Assembly (NCBI GenBank): GCA_015680905.1
Contig: CM027377.1
Coordinates: 9,820,501-9,884,500, forward strand
Length of the DNA: 64,000 bases
Direction of reading: 5' to 3'
From: Coptis chinensis
Taxonomy: Eukaryota; Streptophyta; Magnoliopsida; Ranunculales; Ranunculaceae
Shown here: one piece after another, positions 47,490-57,421 of the stretch
Layout of the letters: the number at the start of each line of letters is the position of its first letter
How positions within the stretch are numbered: the stretch's first letter is position 1
Notes under the pieces: model-generated
Database searches by the model: none
Told to the model about the DNA's origin: nothing
What the model saw: only the letters and a program-made list of their open reading frames with translations
Position numbers and translations under genes: made by a program

Positions 47490-47900
47490 TTCAAAGGCCC
47501 GCCTCGGGTTTCACTTCCAGTTCCGGGTTGACAAGTTACAGTTCCGGTTATGGGCTTATGGGATGTGAGCCCAAGTTCAGGGGTCCATGTCCGGACCTAA
47601 AGAAAAAAAAAAAAAAAAAGAGGTTACAGCTCCGGGTCACATGTCCGGACCTAAAAAGAGTTACACTTACGGGTTATATAATATGAACGTGCCCGAACCT
47701 AAAAGAGTTTCATGTTCAACAATTCAAGTTTCGCAAGGCTCGGTTCCAGGTTGCACTTGCAGGAGTTCAAGTCCGGGTCATCACAAGGCATTGTATGTCT
47801 GGATTTCACCAAGTTCCTAATGTTCAAATCCGGATCATCACAAGGCATGGTAGGACCGGTTTTCACCAGGTTCGGCCTAATATACAAGGTTCGGGGCATG
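47490..47900. repeat. GGTTCCGG / GTCCGGACCTAA repeats near the inner 3' LTR
   Basis: Units such as CATGTCCGGACCTAAA, GGGTTTCACTTCCAGTTCCGG and GTTCAAGTCCGGGTCATCAC recur with changes, with a poly-A run at about 47601-47619. They lie just inside the 3' LTR, where Tat elements often carry tandem repeats. Confidence 0.65.
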
Positions 47901-48026
47901 GTCATGGCAGTCCCTGATTTACTTCCTTGCACTAAAGTAATGCTAAATTTTGTCGATACATTTTACCCGCCTTTTTCCTTAAGGGTTTGATTCACAACCC
48001 ATGAATAAAAAAAGGGGCATCCGTAA

Positions 48027-48745
48027 TGTGCATATTTTAGCAAATAGATATGTAAAGACGTGGTAGCATCTTCTTAAGGCTCCTGATATGGTCTTGGTGT
48101 GGGTAGAAAGTACGTAACACACTTCAAGTCCAATCCTCTTACTTCCTAGGTTCGAAGTGAAATAAGAAGAGGAGGTTCGAATTGGTTGGAATAGGCTCTC
48201 GAGAACTAAAGGTTCGAACCGGTTGGAGTAGTAGGCTCGAGAACCGGAGGTTCGATCTAATTCGAGTTGTAGGCTCGAGAACCAACTCCCGACTAGGAAC
48301 ACCAAATCGAACTACTAAGTTTGAAACTCCAACTCCCAATCCAACCTAAAACATGTTTTTCATTGTTTAAGTCAATAAAGGAGACCTATTTGACTTGGGA
48401 AATATGGGGCTTCTAGAAGAGTCAAGATGAGACTTAACAAGAGATCTCGGTCTCCTAGTTAAACACTAATTGGGAAACCTCATCTATTCATCAAGATGAT
48501 ACTTAACAAGAGACGGTCTCCTAGTTAAACACTAATTGGGAAACCTCATCTATTCTTATAAATAGAATAGTTGAACTACGCTTTGAGTTTGATTCCTATA
48601 CACAGGATACGTAGGCAACCATTAAAGAACGTGGTTCAACTCATCATCTTCTAAATCTCTTCTTCTTATTGATTCAATACTTCTAGTTGTTCTTTGATCA
48701 TCAACAAAATATTTGTGTTTCTTGATTAGGAAAAATCATCACACA
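48027..48745 (+). repeat. 3' LTR of the inner element
   Basis: It matches 35846-36575, including the TATAAATAG box and the 68-base tandem repeat. Differences from the 5' LTR are concentrated in the first 280 bases and are mostly one- or two-base length differences. Confidence 0.9.
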
Positions 48746-48750
48746 ATTAT

Positions 48751-49020
48751 GTTGAGGCGTTGGATAAGTATGATCGCCTTAAGATGTCTATTGAAAGTGG
48801 CTGCAACAGTGTCTATTGCAGATGCTTTGGTGTAGATGGCATCTGATCTGCCATCTGACCAAGTCGTTATGCCACCGGTTGCTCCAGCTGTTCCTTCTGC
48901 TGTTTATGATTTGGATGTTTATAAAGTTGGTTGTTATTGATCAGGCTGCCAGTTCTGGTGTTGTAGAGGGCGGTGATCTGGACCCTTTGAATGTGGACCC
49001 TCTCTTTGTGTGAACTGATT
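48751..49020 (+). mobile_element. Antisense coding-like region of the outer element, right part
   Basis: Directly after the ATTAT duplication the outer element resumes on the plus strand with coding-like sequence (frame 48816-49013). It belongs to the antisense region that starts at 33530. Confidence 0.5.
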
Positions 49021-49379
49021 CTGAACGACTTGTGCCTGTCTTTGGTTGGGAGGTATTGAACAATATTTAAACAGCTCTTTGTTCTTGATACTGATACAAT
49101 ATTATTTTTGATGGGGATACTGAGGTCGTTTTCCCGGGATAACCTGGGGTCTCGGTATCTAACCAATTTTGTAAGTAGAAATATTTAAATTACTTACTTG
49201 TTGAAGTTGGCTTGGAGTATCCATGTGATTGCTTCTGTTTTGACTGACTTGTTGTTTGACGACCTGTGCTGCGTAGTACTAGTCCTGATGGACTGCTTGA
49301 CTTTGATAGGTCGTCTTTTGTCATAGGTCGTAAAGCGTTTAAGTACAACCTGATGCATTTGCGTAGTTGGCACCTAGGT

Positions 49380-49680
49380 GTACGCCCTGATTCGTTCCTT
49401 TTGGGGAAACTTCTGATTGATATAATTAGCCTTTGAGTGACTATTATATTTGAGTCTGACTTAAACCATTTGTGAGGTCGTAAGTTGACTTGGGGTCCTT
49501 TTGGGGGTCCCCTAGATTGAATTTGTCTGATAATTGGCCTTTGAGTGGCAATTACAGTTGAACCATACCTAACCCTGGAGTTGGTGTTAGGTTGGTTTAG
49601 GGTCCTTTTGGGGGACCGTGATTTGAATTGATTGAAAAGTAACCATTGCGTGGCTGTTGTTGTTGAGTCGTTCTGAACTC
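49380..49680. repeat. Degenerate tandem repeat, units of about 120 bases
   Basis: GGTCCTTTTGGGGG(A/T)CC followed by TTGAATTG...GGCCTTTGAGTGGCAATTA recurs two to three times with changes, downstream of the outer element's integrase region. Confidence 0.6.
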
Positions 49681-49829
49681 CGTCTTTGATATCCGACCTG
49701 ACATTGTGATGTCTTAGGTCGAGCTGCATAGTGTGACATGCAAGTTGCTCATGTAATGCAAAAATGATAGCTGCACTCAAAATGTCGATGAGATTTCATT
49801 TATATTGACTTATGTACTTGGAGAAAAAC

Positions 49830-51050
49830 TTATTGATAAAAGAGCTTGAGGAGAGCTGTATTCCAAGGTCGGGGAAGTCTATCACCGAGCTGGGTTTTGA
49901 TCCAATATGCACCATTTCCAACGACTTTGTCAACAATATAGGGGCCCTCCCATGTTGGGTCGAGCTTGGCTGGTGCTAAAGTCTTTTTGAGGACTAGGTC
50001 GCCAGCTTGGAAAGATCTTGGGACGACCTTCTTGTTGTAAGAACGTTGGATTGTTTGGTGGTACCAAGCTAGGGATATTGCGGTAGTTTCTCGACGTTCT
50101 TCTAAGAGATCCACTTCTTTTGCCAAGATGTTGTCATTGACTCCTGATTCAACAATGTCAGAACGCGTGTAGTTGTGATTGTGAGCTTTGATGGTATCAC
50201 TGCTTCCGTTCCGAAGCAAAGTGTGAAAGGAGACTCATTTGTATTGGATCTAGCTGTTGTTCTGTACGCCCATAGAATGTTTTCGAGCTGCTCTAGCCAT
50301 TGGCTTTTCTTGCTCTCCAGCTTCTTTTGGAGATTTTCTTTGATGACTTTGTTGGTGGCCTCGACTTGGCCATTGCTTTGTGCATATCTAGGTGTAGAAA
50401 ATGCTTGAGTGATGCGCCATTTTTGTAGAAAATCCTTGACTTGTGTGCCAGCAAATTGTGTTTCGTTGTCCATGACTAGGGTGTGTGGTAGACCAAATCT
50501 AGTGATGATATTAGTCCAGATGAAGTTGATTACATTGACTTCCTTGACTTGGACTAGTGGGATTGCTTCAACCCACTTGGTGAAGTAATCTATGGATGCT
50601 AGAACGTATTTGATCCCTGATTTCTTTTGTGGGATGAATGGTCCCATGATGTATAGCCCTAACATGTGGAACGGCCATGGGCTGGCTATGTTGATCAATT
50701 CTCTTACTGGACTTAGGTGATTGTGACCAAAAGTTTGACATTGGAGGCATTTAAGAACGTACCTTTTTGCCTCGATATGCATGCCTGACCAATAATATCC
50801 TTGGGCGATTGCTTTGTGTGCCAGTGATCTTGCTCTTGCGTGGTTGCCACATTCACCTTTGTGGATTTCGTCGAAAATGAGTTGTCCCTTCCTTGGAGTT
50901 ATGCATCTTAGGAGGGGTCCTCCTGCTGATTTGTGGAACAGTCTTCCATTGATCACTGTGTATCTTGGTGCTTGGAGTTGGATTGCACGAGCATGCTTTG
51001 CTTCTGGTGGGATCTCACCATGTAAGATGAACTTGAGGAATGGGCCCATC
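49830..51050 (-). mobile_element. Integrase region of the outer element
   Basis: The minus-strand frames show the zinc-finger part (YVLKCLQCQTFGHN), the catalytic core with VEAIPLVQVKE and FGLPHTLVMDNETQF, FSTPRYAQSNGQVEATNKVI, and a C-terminal part with FQAGDLVLKK and WEGPYIV, as in Ty3/gypsy integrases. Confidence 0.85.
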
Positions 51051-51219
51051 CAAGATTGACTGATTTTTTCTTCAGATGAGGGCTGGAAATCTGTGAGGCT
51101 GTTGATATTTTCTTTATGGTAAGCAGGTCGTTCCAGAATGTCAATGTAGACTGTGGCTTGGACATGCTTCTTGTGTTTTGGAGGCTAGGAAAGCCAAGCT
51201 GTCTGCATGTCTGTTGTCC

Positions 51220-52800
51220 TATCAAGGAATATGATATAAGGAGAATATTTTGAACGAGCTGATTATGTCATAAACGACTTGAGCATACTTTTCCAAGTTT
51301 GCTCCGTTCGTGACATATTCTTTAGTGATCTGCTTGACGATTAGCTGGGAATCTCTGTAAGCTTTAAGCTTTGAGACTTGTAGTTGTTGTGCCATTCGGA
51401 GGCTTATGATCAATGTTTCAGATTCTCGCTTGTTGGACGCCATAAATCGATTTTTGATTTACGTAGATTTCAGAAACTCCCCTCGGTGAAGTTAATGCAG
51501 CCCCCAGTCCACTACCACTGTTATTGCATGCGCCATCTACGTGGAGGTGCCATGTGTCTGGGGTGGCTTGTTGATGGAAGGAAGTGATTGGCTCGGGTTC
51601 CCAGTTGACGTCTTCGACATGGAAATCTGCCAAGAAATCAGGAATGACCTGGCCTTTGCGAGATGTTTTGGGAAAGAACTCGATGTGATATTCTCCTAGT
51701 TCTTTAGCCCATTTGGCCATGCGGGCTATTTTGTTGTTAGAACTCAATACCTGTTTAATGGGTACGTCAGTGATGACCTTGATGCTGTGAGATTGGAAGT
51801 AAGGTCAGAACTTCCGAGCTGAGTAGAGTAAAGAAAGCATTGCTTTCTCCATTGGAGAATAGTGCTTTTCTGCATCTGCCAACGTCTTGCTTGTGAAGTA
51901 GACCGGCTTCTCAACTCCATCATGCTCGCGAAAAAGAACTGAGCTAATTGCGAAGTTGGTCGTTGCAAGGTATAACCCTAGTGTTTCTCCTTCTTTTGGT
52001 TTGGACAGGACGGGTGGAGTTGATAAATAGGCTTTCAGGTCGTTGAAGGCTTTATGGCACTCGTCTGTTCAAGCAAAAGTTGCTCCCTTTTTGAGTATTT
52101 GCAGGAATGGTCTGCATTTGTCAGATGCTCTTGAGATGAACCTGTTGAGGGCTGAAACCATGCCAGATAACTTGTAGATTTGTTGCTTTGTGGTTGGTTC
52201 TGGCATTTCAAGGAAAACTCGTATCTGTTATGGGTTTGCTTCAATGTGTCTTTGTGAGACGAGGTAACCTCAGAATTTTTCTGAGGCTACTCCAAATACA
52301 CATTTGGTTGGGTTAAGCTTCATCTTATTTTGGCGGAGTTGTTCAAAGGCCTCTTGTAGGTGGGAGATGTGATCACCTGCCTTTTCGCTTTTGACCACCA
52401 TGTCGTCTATGTAGACCTCCATAGTGTCTCCTTTTAAGTCTTTGAACATTTTGGTGACAAGTCTTTGGTCAGTCGCTCCCGCGTTCTTCAAGCCGAAAGG
52501 TAGGACGTTGTAGCAGAACGTACCTTGCTCGGTTATGAAGGACGTTTTTTCCTGATCTTCTTCTGCAAGTGGTATTTGGTTGTACCCATTGTATGCGTCC
52601 ATGAATGACAAAAGCTCATAGCCGCAAGTTTGGTCTACCAGTATGTCGATTCTTGGTAGGGGGAAGCTGTCTTTTGGGCAGTGCTTGTTGACATTGGTGA
52701 AATCTATACAGAGTCGTACCTGATCGTTCTTCTTTGGAACGGCTACTATGTTAGCCAGCCAGGTCGGGTACTCAACTTCTCTGATGAATCCCATATTTTT
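51220..52800 (-). mobile_element. Reverse transcriptase and double RNase H region of the outer element
   Basis: Reverse transcriptase: VRLCIDFTNVNKHCPKDSFP, NVLPFGLKNAG and the catalytic EVYIDDMVVKS. An RNase H region follows near 51750-52050, then a second RNase H with WHLHVDGACNNSGSGLGAAL near 51530. The second RNase H is the mark of the Tat lineage. Broken. Confidence 0.88.
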
Positions 52801-52857
52801 GAGCTTTTCTATCTCTTCGTTGATGACTTTTTGAGACTTGAGTGCTAGCTTCCTAGG

Positions 52858-53990
52858 TCATTGTTTGATAGGCTTGATGGTTGGATCTACATTTAACTTG
52901 TGGCAAGCGACCTGAAGGCCGATTCCTGGCATATTGATATACGACCAAGCAAAAACATCTTTATTGAGAGATAGAAATTTGACAAGCTGCTCCTTGAACT
53001 TGGGGTCTAAGTCAGCCCTTACATAAACAAATTTTGGGTCATCAGTTGTGCCCAAATTGACTTTTTCTCCTGGTTCTATCTGAGTTTGTTTTCCTTTGAG
53101 CTTTTCTGATGCCGTTGTTGGAGGGCTGGATGTTTGAGGATCCTGCCTCTTTGGGACGTCCTTGGCTTCGACGACCTGAGGCTTGGGTGAGGTCGTAGTG
53201 CTGACCTGATTGCACCGGTGAGCTTCTAGTTGGTTAATTCTGAGCTCCATGATGCCTATGGGACCAGGATATCGTAGGACCTGGTGTAGGGTTGCTGTAA
53301 TTGCTTGGATTTTGTGAATCCAACGTCGCCCTAGAATGCCAGTGTAGGATGACCTGACATCGATAACACTGAAACGTGTTGAAGTTTTGACCATGTCCTC
53401 TTTTTCGCCAATGGAGACTGGTAGGATTACGTCTCCGATGGCATCTGTAATAGGAAGGCTCGGATCGTTTCGCCATGAGCTTGCTTGAGCTGAAACAAGG
53501 AGTCCAGGTCGGCGCGCTTCTTTCTGTTATGGACGAACTCTGCTACAAACGTCTCAGCAAGGCTGTTGAAGTTGTTGATCGAATCTGGAGGGAGTGTGTA
53601 AAACCAGTCTATTGCTCCGTCCTTTAAACTGGCTGGAAAAAGTTTGCACTTCAGGTAGTCATAGTCAAAATGGCTGTAGAGTGCTAGGATTTGGCTGAAG
53701 CAGGCAACGTGCTTGCCTAGGCAGGAGGTACCATCGTACAATGGGAACTTTGGTTGAATGAACTCTGAAGGAGGTTGTTTGTCTCTGATATCTTGAATGA
53801 ATGGTGATGCTTTGTACGTCTCTAGCATCTTCTGAGTGATCTGGATCATGCTGGCTCTTTCGCTTGACTTCTCTAGTTTTTGTGGGGAGTCCTCTAAACG
53901 TTGATTGGTGGCTGCAACAGTGTTGTGCTCTCCGGCTTCTGTGGTGCCATTGTTGGTGTTGGAGTTGGCATTCTCTTGCATTGTCTGGTT
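52858..53990 (-). mobile_element. Gag and protease region of the outer element
   Basis: Gag-like: LFPASLKDGAIDWFYTLPPD and LAETFVAEFVHNRKK near 53520-53640. The protease / pre-RT linker reads SYTGILGRRWIHKIQAITAT, and FAWSYINMPGIG stands just before RT. These are standard Ty3/gypsy strings. Confidence 0.8.
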
Positions 53991-54147
53991 TCTTGTTGCA
54001 ACATGATGAAGGCTTCTTGGAGTATTTTTATCTGGTCTGCCAATGCTTGTAGGTTGGGCTCCATTGTGGTTTTTCTAACCAGCTTCTTGGGCTTGAGAAA
54101 ATAGTGGTTGTTCTTTTCTTAAAGAAACGAACCGGCAACCGCGCCAA

Positions 54148-54578
54148 TGTAGATGTTGGTTATTTTGGGACTACGACCTGATGATTTGTTGGATAGGGAA
54201 TGACTGCACTCTTCTTGGGATAAGAGTTGCCTACGTATCAAGTTTCTCGGGGTAAACTTGAATCAAGTCTTACGTAGTTCATCTCTCTCTATTTGTAGAT
54301 GTGTGTTTGAACTGTTATGGATTGCAAATCCACCTTGTATGCTATCTTGATGATTTGCCATTACTCTGATGTTACAAAGTAAATGTCTCCTTGATTGTTG
54401 CGTTGACTGAACTTCAGGATTGCGCTAGTTGATATCTTTCCACGAATGGTTGTAATTGATGCTGGGAACGACTTGGGTGTTGGGTCGTTGGTACAATTGA
54501 TGTTGTGGGACGAGCTGAAGTAAGACGTCCTGCCTTGTGGACACGTGCTTTGTAGTGTAGAACGGAGGGTACTTACAC
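54148..54578 (-). repeat. LTR of the outer element (5' LTR in element orientation)
   Basis: Partner of 32796-33226. The primer site reads TTGGCGCGGTTGCCGG on the minus strand immediately inside it, at about 54132-54147. Confidence 0.93.
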
Positions 54579-55010
54579 TCACAATCTTCATTCAAACAAA
54601 CAAATTTAGGTAAACCTTTCAGCGTTCGATAGTATAAGTACTCCGAAAACCAAACCAAAACAGAACAATAAAAGAATCGTAAATTAGGGACTACAAGATG
54701 ATGAACAGATGTGTAGTCTGCAAGATGGAGTGTAGAGAAAATCGTCATTTGTTAGTAAATAACACGACAATACAGTTATATACTTACCCTTGTACAAGGA
54801 GAGTCTTAAAACTTAAGAGACACAAGGCTTGGGACAAAAACAACACATCGATCAAAAGTTACAGGAATACAACCGCGTGCAAAATCAAAGCAGAAGCTTC
54901 TCGTTCGTAGAGTAAAAAGAACCAGATGATCATTACGGATAGATAATTAAATAGTTATCATCACATCCGTTGTTGTCAAACAACACTAACAATAAATTCC
55001 CATCACCAGC
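54579..55010. repeat. Segmental duplication, copy B, right part
   Basis: CTCACAATCTTCATTCAAAC and ATAGTATAAGTACTCCGAAA match copy A at about 22508-22580, and the block around CTTCTCGTTCGTAGAGTAAA matches 22645-22740. Copy A runs through this junction without the 21.8 kb LTR element. Confidence 0.85.
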
Positions 55011-55880
55011 ATTTCCTCCTATAACCTGGTAGTTGATTAAGTCATCATACGTTATGTGAATCCAATTTCCTTTTTGGCTATCCTCTAATAGAGCCAAATT
55101 TGCATTTGTGTCTCGTGAATCCCACAATCGCGTACAAGTAATGCAAGAGATTTCTCTAAGTTTACTAGATAGTAATGTCCAGGAAACCATTAACTTCCTT
55201 GACCGTCATTCGTCATAGTTTCTTGAATATAAGGATCATTGATCTCAATAACCCATAACTTTTCATCGCCGGCCAATAATAATAAATGGCCCCATTGAAG
55301 AAGACTGATCTTTTACTTTCTCTGAGCATCCAATAAGAATCTCCACATTGAGATATCTTAGGAAGTTCCAATTCTCACCAAGCGTAATAACAGAATCTGT
55401 ATCTGTGGTACTGAGTACAAATACTTTATACTTCTGAGTCGTGGAGTCAAAACTAAAATAAATACCCTTTCCAAACTCGCATTTACAATCCAATTTCAGC
55501 AATTCGATGCTCTCCTGTGTAACTGGATTATATATAATTAGTCCACCCAGTTGAAAGCTTTTTGGGAGTGTCTATAATTAGACTCAGTGCCATCCAGTTC
55601 AATCCAATTGTATGATAAACAAAGCAATCCATTACAAGTTGCAACGACTTGCATCTGTTCTCGTTGGACTTCATGCTTTACAGGAATCTTTGTGGCTTCC
55701 CACTGACACCCGTAAAAGTGCCAGCATCTCTTTTTCGTTTCACATGAAGGATAAGTGCATGAGTTTGAGACAATGCACTATTCAGATGCAGGTCAATGCA
55801 TGAAGTGAGGATCTCGTGTTAAGTCATGATACCTCTTGGATGCACACATAAAAGACACTAATTAACGCATAGGAAGTTTA
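54930..55880 (-). pseudogene. F-box protein with FBA domain, copy 2, broken
   Basis: Reading the minus strand from 55880: remains of the end of an F-box (SKRYHDLTRDPHFMH), then HALILHVKRKRDAG-like remains in another frame, VVATCNGLLCLSYNWIELDG, GLIIYNPVTQESIELLKLDC, FGKGIYFSFDSTTQKYKVFV, and at the end LLLVLFDNNGCDDN. CNGLLCL and IYNPVT are the hallmark strings of F-box-associated interaction domains in SCF ubiquitin-ligase substrate adaptors. At least three frame changes and stops separate these parts, so no full protein is possible. The remains of the F-box itself are short. Fragments of the same gene lie at 56280-56930 and 22480-22760. Confidence 0.75.
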
Positions 55881-56279
55881 CATAATATGTTGCAGATTAT
55901 TTCCCAGGGAAGATTCAGGAATTCACACCACTAGGATGGCACCTGTATTTTCTACTTCTCCTTTGGTGCTTATTGGTATGATAAAATTCCATTGCTTGTG
56001 CCGTTGTAGTGTAGATGGATGCTTCTCGTTGACAGCCTGATATTGAAATCGTATTAACCAGAGATACACAATAAGTACTACCAGTACCACAACTAAAGAA
56101 CAATAACAACAAAACAGAATAAGCTAGGGAATTAAACAAACCTCAGTTTCTTGATGCCGCTCAATGTATAAATCAAGAAAAAACAATTTGGTTAACAAGT
56201 CCTTCTGTATTTATACTTTCTATTCCCAAAAAAGACCATCAATCCAAGTTGGATACTATCATCATCATAATAGAAATAG

Positions 56280-56930
56280 AATTCCATGCATGCCTTCCTT
56301 TTTACAGAGAGAGACTTTAAAATTTAAGAGATACAAGGCTTGGCACAAAAGAAAACACATGCTGGAAAAATCTTGGAATTTGATCACGTACGAAATCAAT
56401 GCAGAAGCTTCTCGTTCGTGGAGTATAGACAACCAGATGAGCACTACCAGTAGAGAAATAGTTATTACCATCATCATATTCTTGGTAATTGTCGAACAAC
56501 ACTAACAATAAACTCTCATCACCAACCGTTCCTACAACCTCATAGATGATATCATATAACATTGTATAATTTCTTAAGGACAAGAACATTTCTTGCATTG
56601 AATGATGAATCCAAATTCCTTTTTCGCTATCCGGCCTCTACACCCCCACTTGAATCTTTGTGGCTTTCCACATCTGTTTTTTCCTGTTCTAACAAAGTTA
56701 AACTCATTAAGGCGTCGTCTGTTTTTTCCTTCTCATGAAGGATGAAGATATTGGGCTTAGACAAAGCACTAAGCAGATGCAAGTCAATGAAGCTAGGATT
56801 TCGTTTAAGTCATAACAAGTCTTCGATGCACACATAAAACACACTAACGAATTGGTAGGAAGTTTAAACAATATCAACAAATTACTCTGGCCATCGGAAT
56901 TATCTTCATGGTGTGTATTCACTGTTCTGT
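56280..56930 (-). pseudogene. F-box (FBA) gene, copy 3, internally deleted
   Basis: The minus strand reads LPTNSLVCFMCASKTCYDLN (second half of an F-box) near 56830-56880 and then, after decayed sequence, the terminal FBA part VGDESLLLVLFDNYQEYDDG and STGSAHLVVYTPRTRSFCID near 56400-56540. The central FBA region is missing compared with copy 2. The three copies share the order and the minus orientation, suggesting an old tandem array. Confidence 0.7.
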
Positions 56931-57380
56931 GACGTCTACCAGATATCGAAATTGTATTTTGAATTCTCCGACAAACAATGACGAAACAATAATTGGTACA
57001 AATTATTAACTTGAAAAGTAAAGGAAAAAAGAAAGTTTAACAAAGGGAAGGTGAAGATGAAGCACTATATAAATGACTAGATATTTTGATGTACAGAATA
57101 ACCTCAGTTTCTTGCCGTTTGTTCACAATATGAAGAAACACTATTTTGGTTAACGACTCCTATATGTTGTTCCACACACTGGAGATTCCATGCTATTCAC
57201 TAATTTAGATGAGACTCCTCTTTCTAATTTAATCGAATCCCCTAAGACGGCTAAATTGATCCATGGGCTGGGAATCAATGCGTTCATTCGAAGTTGAGAT
57301 GTATTTCTTGGACTCCTTGACTTCCTTTCCAAGAAACTTTTTCTCATACATATAAAGAAACTTTTTCTCCTCTAAACTGT

Positions 57381-57409
57381 GTTTGGAGTTTGGAGTTTGG
57401 AGTTTGGAC
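57381..57409. repeat. (GTTTGGA)4 tandem heptamer
   Basis: Four perfect head-to-tail copies of GTTTGGA end 12 bases before the ATG of the MATH-domain locus, so they would lie in its 5' leader. Confidence 0.9.
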
Positions 57410-57421
57410 TCATTGTTTATC

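Larger units (their letters stand above)
35846..48745 (+). mobile_element. Second Tat-type Ty3/gypsy LTR retrotransposon fossil, nested in the first
   Basis: LTRs of about 720-730 bases lie at 35846-36575 and 48027-48745, starting TGTGCATATTTTAGC and ending CATCACACA. A perfect five-base duplication ATTAT flanks the element (35841-35845 and 48746-48750). After the left LTR comes a primer-site-like TTGGCTACCGCCCCAGGGGA, and before the right LTR a purine tract AAAAAAAGGGGCA. Gag-pol runs on the plus strand, opposite to the host element. It is heavily broken (more than ten breaks). The second halves of the LTRs are almost identical, so it is younger than the element it sits in. Confidence 0.92.
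32796..54578 (-). mobile_element. Ty3/gypsy Tat-lineage LTR retrotransposon fossil, interrupted by a second one
   Basis: Two LTRs of about 431 bases (32796-33226 and 54148-54578) both begin TGTAGATGTTGG and end GGGTACTTACA. The flanks CTTAC and CTCAC form a five-base duplication with one mismatch. Gag-pol runs on the minus strand. Next to the 54148 LTR is a primer site TGGCGCGGTTGCCGG, complementary to a plant tRNA-Asp 3' end apart from a mismatch, and a polypurine tract lies beside the 33226 end. Two RNase H regions mark the Tat lineage. The element is broken (several breaks) and is split by a 12.9 kb insertion; without it the length is about 8.9 kb. By hand the LTRs differ at about 24 of 431 positions, mostly transitions, so the insertion is probably a few million years old. 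Confidence 0.9.

Noticed and set aside
55612-55803. Plus-strand frame opposite the F-box relic
   Set aside because: It is the shadow of the minus-strand CNGLLCLS region.
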